Of a stretch of DNA of 64,000 nucleotides, positions 57,880 through 64,000 are shown piece by piece. How positions within the stretch are numbered: the first letter of the stretch is position 1; every line of letters begins with the position of its first letter. The translations under genes were made by a program, and so were the position numbers. Source of the DNA: Patagioenas fasciata (taxonomy: Eukaryota > Chordata > Aves > Columbiformes > Columbidae); assembly GCF_037038585.1 (NCBI RefSeq), contig NC_092560.1, positions 84,987,549 through 85,051,548 of the forward strand. The letters are read 5' to 3'. The notes under the pieces were generated by a model. The model saw only the letters and a list, made by a program, of their open reading frames with translations. It was not told where the DNA came from and searched no databases.

Positions 57880-58410
57880 AAACTAAATTACAAGCTGCCC
57901 AGGAGTGTGCAATAGCGTTTCATTGTTTGAGTTTGGAATAAAAGACAGATAATTAGGAAATTGGGAGTCTATTAATTTTCCAAATTTACTCATGCAAGAA
58001 GCACTGAGCTATGGTGATATTTGCTTACCTCGTCATTATGCAAAAATATATTAGCTAATTATTTTGACTAATGCAATTAAGATATGCATATTTAGCATAA
58101 ACTATACAATAGAAATGTTACAGTCAGCAGTTGCCGGGTTGCACTCATGGGCAGCAGAGAGGCAAAAGCCTCAGCACAGTCTCTGATGGTAAACCATAAT
58201 ATTGCTCCTATCCTGCCCGAACTGTTATTATTAGTTCTGTTGCAGTAATTAATTTGCTTTACAGCATGACTAGGTGCACAGTTAGCAGCGGTATTAATTT
58301 TTGTTACGAGCCACCTGAAGATGTCAGCTTTGGGGTGGCAGAGACTTTAATTGCCTAAATCAGTGGCAATGCAGTGACTCTCTCTGGGCTCTAATTAGGA
58401 CACTCGCTAA
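57880..58410. promoter_or_regulatory. Candidate conserved noncoding element
   Basis: Directly 3-prime of minisatellite 16 the sequence becomes AT-rich and repeat-free: AGATAATTAGGAAATTGGG, GTCTATTAATTTTCC, TTAGCTAATTATTTTGAC, TGCAATTAAGATATGC, GCAGTAATTAATTTGC, CTCTAATTAGGAC. This is the highest density of TAATTA-type words in the window. Confidence 0.5.
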
Positions 58411-58919
58411 TTCCTTCCTTGCCTTCCTGTTCTGCAGGAGGATCCCCCTGCGCCGACAGGGGCTGCACGGCTGTGTCAGCCGGGGAGGTGGCACAGGAGG
58501 CAGGAGGCTGCGTTGTTTCGGAGGACGGGGGCATCAGGAATCCCCTGGTGGCTGCAGGTCCCTGTCCCTCTCCCAGCTCCACTGACCTGATGCACAAGTC
58601 TGGTGGTTTTTTGGTACCGGGTTAAGCTTGTGTGGTCCAGAAGCGATCAGTGAAATCCAGGAGCGACACTCACCAGTGCTGAACCTCCGAGGGTTTGGGC
58701 GCCTTCCCTGGGCTGCAGCTCCAGCTTTGCTCAGCACTGGCTGTGCTGCCAGCGGACTCATTTTGGCTAATTTTGCACTAACCATGTGGACTGTCAAATG
58801 GCTCCTGCTGTATTTTGTTGCCCTTTCAAATATTTCTCCAAGAGTAGGCTGAACCATCTGGTGGGCAATCTGCCTGTGCATGCAGCAGCGCCGCACCTCG
58901 CGCAGCCAGCGGGACGCGG
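58411..58919. other. No gene seen; unique sequence
   Basis: GC-rich to mixed unique sequence leading into minisatellite 17. Confidence 0.5.
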
Positions 58920-59852
58920 CGCCCACCTCCCCACGGCCCCACGGCACCACCACCTCCCCACGGCACCACCACCTCCCCACGGCCCCACGGCACCACCACC
59001 TCCCCACGGCACCACCACCTCCCCACGGCCCCACGGCACCACCACCTCCCCATGGCCCCGCCATGGCCCCACGGCACCACCACCTCCTCACGGCACCCCC
59101 ACCTCCTCCCAGCACTGCCACATCCCCATGGAACCACCACCTCCCTATGGCATTGCCATGGCCCCATGGCACCGCCATCTCCCCGTGGCACCACCACATC
59201 CCCACAGCACTGCCACATCCCCATGGAACCACCACCTCCCCACGGCACCACCACAGCCCCATGGAACCACCACCTCCCCATGGCACCACCACAGCCCCAC
59301 GGCACCATCACCTCCCCACGGCACCGCAACCACCCACGGCACCATCATAGCCCCACAGCACCACCACCTCCCCATGGCACCACCACAGCACCATGGCACC
59401 ATCACCTCCCCACAGCACCGCAACCATCCATGGCACCACCACCTCCCCATGGCACCACTAGCTCCCCATGGCACCACCACAGCCCCATGGCACCACCAGC
59501 TCCCCATGGCACCACCACAGCCCCATGGTACCACCAGCTCCCCATGGCACCACCGGCTCCCCATGGCACCACCACAGCCCCATGGCACCACCACAGCCCC
59601 ACAGCACCACCGGCTCCCCATGGCACCACCAGCTCCCCATGGCACCACCACAGCCCCATGGCACCACCACAGCCCCACGGCACGACCGGCTCCCCATGGC
59701 ACCACCGGCTCCCCATGGCACCACCAGCTCCCCATGGCACCACCACAGCCCCATGGCACCAGCAGCTCCCCACGGCACCACCAGCTCCCCATGGCACCAC
59801 CACAGCCCCATGGCACCACCACAGCCCCATGGCACCACCAGCTCCCCACGCG
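58920..59852. repeat. Minisatellite 17: 19 bp unit, about 49 copies
   Basis: The unit is CCCCAYGGCACCACCACCT or the AGCT/ACAG variant, with a 19 bp period. The 5-prime third uses CACCTCCCCACGGCACCAC; the 3-prime two thirds use CCCCATGGCACCACCAGCT and the ACAGC variant, giving many NcoI (CCATGG) sites. The longest frames (416 codons +, 252 codons -) are Pro/His/Thr- or Trp/Gly/Val-rich artefacts. Confidence 0.98.
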
Positions 59853-62800
59853 GGACGGGCAGAGCAGGGCTGCCCGGCTGAGCGCTGCTCTCCTGGAGCC
59901 TCATCATCGAGGTTTAAACCCCTCTCCTTTCCCTTTTGCCGGTTTCTTTTTGCACGTTGCCCACTCGCGGTTACTGCTGACTCCACACGTTCTCCCCGTC
60001 CGCAGCACGCTCCGATACGAGTTGCCAGACAGGTGAGAGCAGGCGGATTATAGACTGCTGACTGTGTATAGAAATCCTCATCTGTATCCTACAACGGAAA
60101 GAACAGGCTGGTCTTAGGAAAATCACTCCAATAATTCCTTGTGGATCGGTCTGCGTTTTGTTATCAAAAGCAAAAGGCTCAAAGATCAGAAGAAGAAACC
60201 AATGATATCAACATTCATCTCAAATATGCACATCAGTGACACGTGCAGGATGACAATGCTAAAATAATCACCTTAACCATCACAGATCCTCTCCCTCTGC
60301 GCACACACACAACTACGTAATGCAAATATCTGTATAGACGCGTGTGCAATATCCGTAACACACTCATAGCAGTGAGTTAGAAACCACCACGGAATAACCA
60401 ATCTAGCAGGTTAAGATTGAGTCCCTTTGCTGAGCTGTCTTCGGGCCTTTTATACCGCACGATTGGTTCTTTATTTCTGAGACTCAAATGCATTGCGTCA
60501 AATGCATTACATTTATGTTTATTGCTGACGATCCTGTAAAAACATCCTGTGGGTCTATTTGTTTCTCTTGCGAGCTCTCAGTGTTTTCAAACCCATGTTA
60601 CGTGTGAGTTTTTATCCCGCAATATACATCCCTGGGACGAGCTTTGCTGGCCAGGGTCTCGGGAGTAAGGGCGCGGACTCGCAGACGGGGTTTCCTCCAC
60701 AGCAGCGGGGACCTCAGCTCCAAGCTCCATCTCCCCAGGAATTTGTCTTTTATTATTTGATGTGCGCTTAATGTGTACGATCCCAACAGCTTTGGGGGCC
60801 AGATTATTTCAGCAATTGCTGGTATGCGGATCCCCGGAGGTTCTCCCGGAGTCCTCCCACACATCTGACATGGTGCGCTGGAACCTGCCCTGCTCCAGCT
60901 CCTCCAGGAGCTCCCTCCTCCCTGTCTGGGGAGTTTCTCACTAAGGGCAGACCGGACTTGTAAAATCACACTGGCACCCAAAAGCTGTTAATCTTCTCAG
61001 GTAACGATGAAAAACACAGCGGAGATGTTGATGTAACTCAGCAAGGGGTGACGAGGAGCTCTAGCGAATGGATGGCTGGAGTAGAACTTCTGCTGTTCTC
61101 CTGTTTATCCCGTTCTCCGCTTAATTACGGTTCCCAAATATATTTTACAACACACCCCTGTGCACAGTCTGTTCAGTGCTGAAAAAAGCGACGCACAGCA
61201 GCCGCAGAGAACGCCCGTTCCGTCCTGTTTTCCATGTAATGCGTTCCAGCGGGACAGGGGAGGAGAAGGCGCCCCACCATGAAAACTCCCTGCTCTGGGG
61301 GAGTCTGTGCGCTCGCGATGCTCCAGGTTTGCGGCCAGTGAACCGGCACTTGATTCCGAGGGTGCAATTAGCAGATCGCAGGCGCAGTGTATCAAAGGGT
61401 GTCGTTAGAGCCAGGGTCGCCCTCCTCTAATGAAATGCTCGCTTTAGTAGTGTCATTATTAAGATCACCGTCCCACTATTACAGTAATAACTGCAGATAA
61501 TTTCGCAATGTTATCTTTCACAGAACCATCTTCTCCGCATAAATTAGAAGCTTCAAAACATAATTCAGAGGGTAAAACCCTCCCAGGAAATCCACGGGGC
61601 AGATGAGAAGGGAGCGGCAGCAGCGCTGAGTGGCCTTGATGGCCGCCCAGGCGTGCGGCCCCGCGCGCTCCTTCGGGAGGCAGCAGCTCTGCCTAACTGG
61701 CCCCTGGGGACGGACGGTCCACGGACAACGAACGGTGTGTCTGCGTCACCAGAGGGGCAGAGAGGCCAGCAGAGCCAGAGCGTGCTCACCAACAAAAGTA
61801 ATGGTTACATGACATCTTTGGATCTATTTTTAATCAGCTACCAATAAAGCTGTGCAATAATTATTGGTTGCCCTCGGTCCTTACCATCCATGATGTGTAG
61901 GTGTTGCGCAGTGTTATTTCTCTTGGTGCTGTCTCTGCTGAGGGTCTTGGACACTGCTTGGGGGTCTCGGACACTGCTTGGGATCTCACGTTGACCAGGG
62001 GCTGGGGGTGTTCCAGCTTTGCTCAGCACCCGGGGGGCGAAAACACGGCAAAACCCAAAAATGTGTTACGCCCTCGCACGTGCACAGAACAAAACAATTA
62101 CAAAGCTTTTGTGAAGTGTTCTGGCGGATCCTGAGCTGCAGCAGACACGAGGGTGAGCTGGAGGATCCGCAGCACCCGGAGCAGACATCAAACCGCGGCA
62201 GAGCAAACCTGCCCCTGCGCTATCACTGCTTCTCCCCATCAGAAATCAGGCTCGGATACCCACCGCGTTTGGAGATACCGAAAACGGGGTGAAACGCTTC
62301 CGACGCCGGCTGCCTGGGGGATTAAGCGGGTGAGGTGGTAACTGCGCTCTAATGTGCTTCAACGGCATCTGCGACCAAAGCGGGGCCAGCTGCACCTTTC
62401 CTGTGGATTTGGGCACAAATCTCTACATTTCCAGTTATTGCTTGTGTAAAGAAAGCACCTTCCATGCCCTCTGCTCTGTGAAATAGTGCAGGGTGCACAG
62501 AGCGGAGCTCAGGACCCCGGGTTCGGAGTTAAACACGACGGCCGCCCACGGGCCGTCCGTTCCCCAACAGCCACCATCGCTCTGACCAAAGCGGGCTTGA
62601 ACCTGGAAAAAGGTAGCGGAAAGACTTATTAGCACAGAAATCGCGTTCTTGCGTGCAACAAGGACTGCTTTTGATACCGAATAGTCTGTTTCCATCTAAA
62701 CCATGGAAATTGAGAAAGCCTTTCAAAATGCATTAGCATTATCCAAATAATAAGTAAATTGAAATGCTAATGAATGAATGTTACTCCCTGAAAAAATAAG

Positions 62801-63879
62801 CAACGTACAAGGTTGGATCTCCAGCAACCGTAACACGGGCTCACTCTTTACACTCCTGCAACTGATTTCCTGTAAAAAGTAACTTCAATGTTCTTGGCCT
62901 TCAACCTGCAAAAATATGAGCCTGTGCATCAAGGAACAGCGTGTGAAAACGCATAAGGAGCCGTAGGTGCCACATCCTTTACAGCATCGTCTGTCATGGA
63001 TGCGAATAATTATGCTACAGACAGATTTAGCTGCACCCATTTCACAAACAGGAAAACTGGAAAGCAGCTACATCTGCTCGGCAGCTGCGGCAGCCTGAGA
63101 TAGGCACAGAAATCCCACTTTCCACGTTTATTTTTAGCCAGATGAGATGGAATTGATATGGAAAGCCCAGCGAAATAAATGTGAAAAAGAAGCCATGGCT
63201 GCGGTGCTGAGGAATCTGCGGCGCACTGTGCCGAGGATGCCTCTGTGCAATATTCATGATTACGGGTGGCGGGGAAAAACGTTGAGCACTTCAAACCAAA
63301 CCAAAATAAAACAAAAACCTACAGATGTGCCTCGCTGGGAAACCAGAAAGGACACGGCTTCAAGTAATGATTATTTTTATTTAGGCAAACATTCTGCAAG
63401 GGACTGTTTCCAAGGAAAGCAATCTGGGTTGTGTCTGGGCCGAGTACACAGTGTCATCCTGCTGCAGGAAAAGCCAAGGCTGCGGGGTGCAGTGTGTGGG
63501 GCGCATGGGGCAGGCTGAGCCCCAGGGACGGGCACAGCCCGGGATGGGGACATGGGACGGCAGCAGCCACTGGGGCTGCCAAAGGGACCTCGGGGGAGCG
63601 ATGGAGACAGTTGGGATGTGCAGTCTGGGGCAGAGATGGGACACGGAAGATGTGCAGAACTCCTGGAGCATGTTTGAGATCAAAGATCTTTCTGTTAGGC
63701 GCCCGCCTGTGCTCGAGTGTTGTTTGCACCGATCTCTGCACACTGTTGTAAGGAGCTCTGAGACACTTAGAGATATAGGTTCATACGACTGCCAGCCCAA
63801 ATTAGGGATACTGAACATTAATTAAATGGCTCTAGCGTTCAAAAAAGCAGCGCTGCATTTACCTGTTTTTTCTCCCCAG
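59853..63879. other. No gene seen; unique sequence with small AT-rich patches
   Basis: AT-rich patches occur at 60440-60560, 61430-61560 and 62700-62830. AATGCATTA occurs at 60501-60509 and 62727-62735. The rest is mixed; open frames do not exceed 145 codons and none has splice support. A pyrimidine-rich tract (63860-63879) leads into the exon candidate. Confidence 0.45.
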
Positions 63880-63969
63880 CACAGAGCAAGGGAGTTGACG
63901 GAGCACATTGAGCTGAGGTTCAGCAAGGCACTGCTTAATCTCTCCTTCCGCACTCCTGAAAAACTGCAG
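63880..63969 (+). CDS. Candidate internal coding exon, 30 codons, unrecognised protein
   Basis: The segment is 90 bp, exactly 30 codons. It is preceded by a strong acceptor (CTGTTTTTTCTCCCCAG) and followed by CAG|GTGAGC. Only the frame beginning at the first base is open; the other two stop at codons 6 and 10. The peptide has RARELTEHIELRFSKALLN and ...FRTPEKLQ, consistent with a folded amphipathic segment and containing an N-L-S sequon. Phase is 0 at both ends, as for the 43661-43798 candidate, so the two could be successive exons of one + strand gene with a 20 kb intron. The family is not recognised and no function is proposed. Evidence is splice signals plus frame only. Confidence 0.45.
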
Positions 63970-64000
63970 GTGAGCAGAAATTCGCTCTGTTTCAGACATC

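Noticed and set aside
1-64000. Interstitial telomere repeats (TTAGGG)n as evidence of a chromosome end
   Set aside because: Only isolated single copies are seen; no tandem run. A subtelomeric location remains a guess.

Overview
This window reads as vertebrate nuclear DNA, most likely from a bird. Three fragments end in the octamer-like tail of CR1 LINEs (ATTCTATGATTCT or its complement), and a fourth is a more doubtful CR1 remnant. Recognisable transposons are otherwise sparse, and GC-rich minisatellites alternate with AT-rich, homeodomain-motif-rich stretches. There are no prokaryotic operons, no CRISPR arrays, and no complete gene. Turtles and crocodilians also carry CR1, so 'bird' is an inference.

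Two short + strand intervals look like phase-0 internal coding exons: 43661-43798 (46 codons) and 63880-63969 (30 codons). Each is open in only one frame and is flanked by AG and GTGAG splice signals. I do not recognise the protein, and the first exon also resembles an old MIR element. If both are real, much of the window is intron of a long-intron gene on the + strand. Otherwise it is intergenic.

The dominant content is tandem repeat: seventeen minisatellite arrays covering about 9.1 kb (roughly 14%). The largest are at 1940-3006 (39 and 46-49 bp units), 3836-4545, 5890-6572 (19 bp), 10485-11232 (43 bp), 20395-21268 (19 bp), 22880-23765 (17 bp), 36900-37462 (18 bp), 53138-54046 (42 bp), 57259-57752 (52 bp) and 58920-59852 (19 bp). 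Nearly every long open reading frame in the window lies inside one of these arrays and is a by-product of a stop-free repeat unit.

The second layer is a chain of AT-rich blocks dense in TAATTA/CAATTA, SOX-like, POU-like and RFX-like words: 3360-3780, 5100-5400, 18560-19680, 22440-22780, 23936-24330, 28401-36340 in several pieces, 38691-39140, 41031-42060, 44880-45440, 51590-52090, 54590-55480 and 57880-58410. They look like conserved noncoding regulatory elements of a developmental-gene regulatory block, but conservation cannot be tested from one sequence.

The most unexpected item is at 17633-17781: a decayed reverse-transcriptase fragment with a GVKQG...LFNYAIDWI motif. It is not of the CR1 type and carries one in-frame stop.
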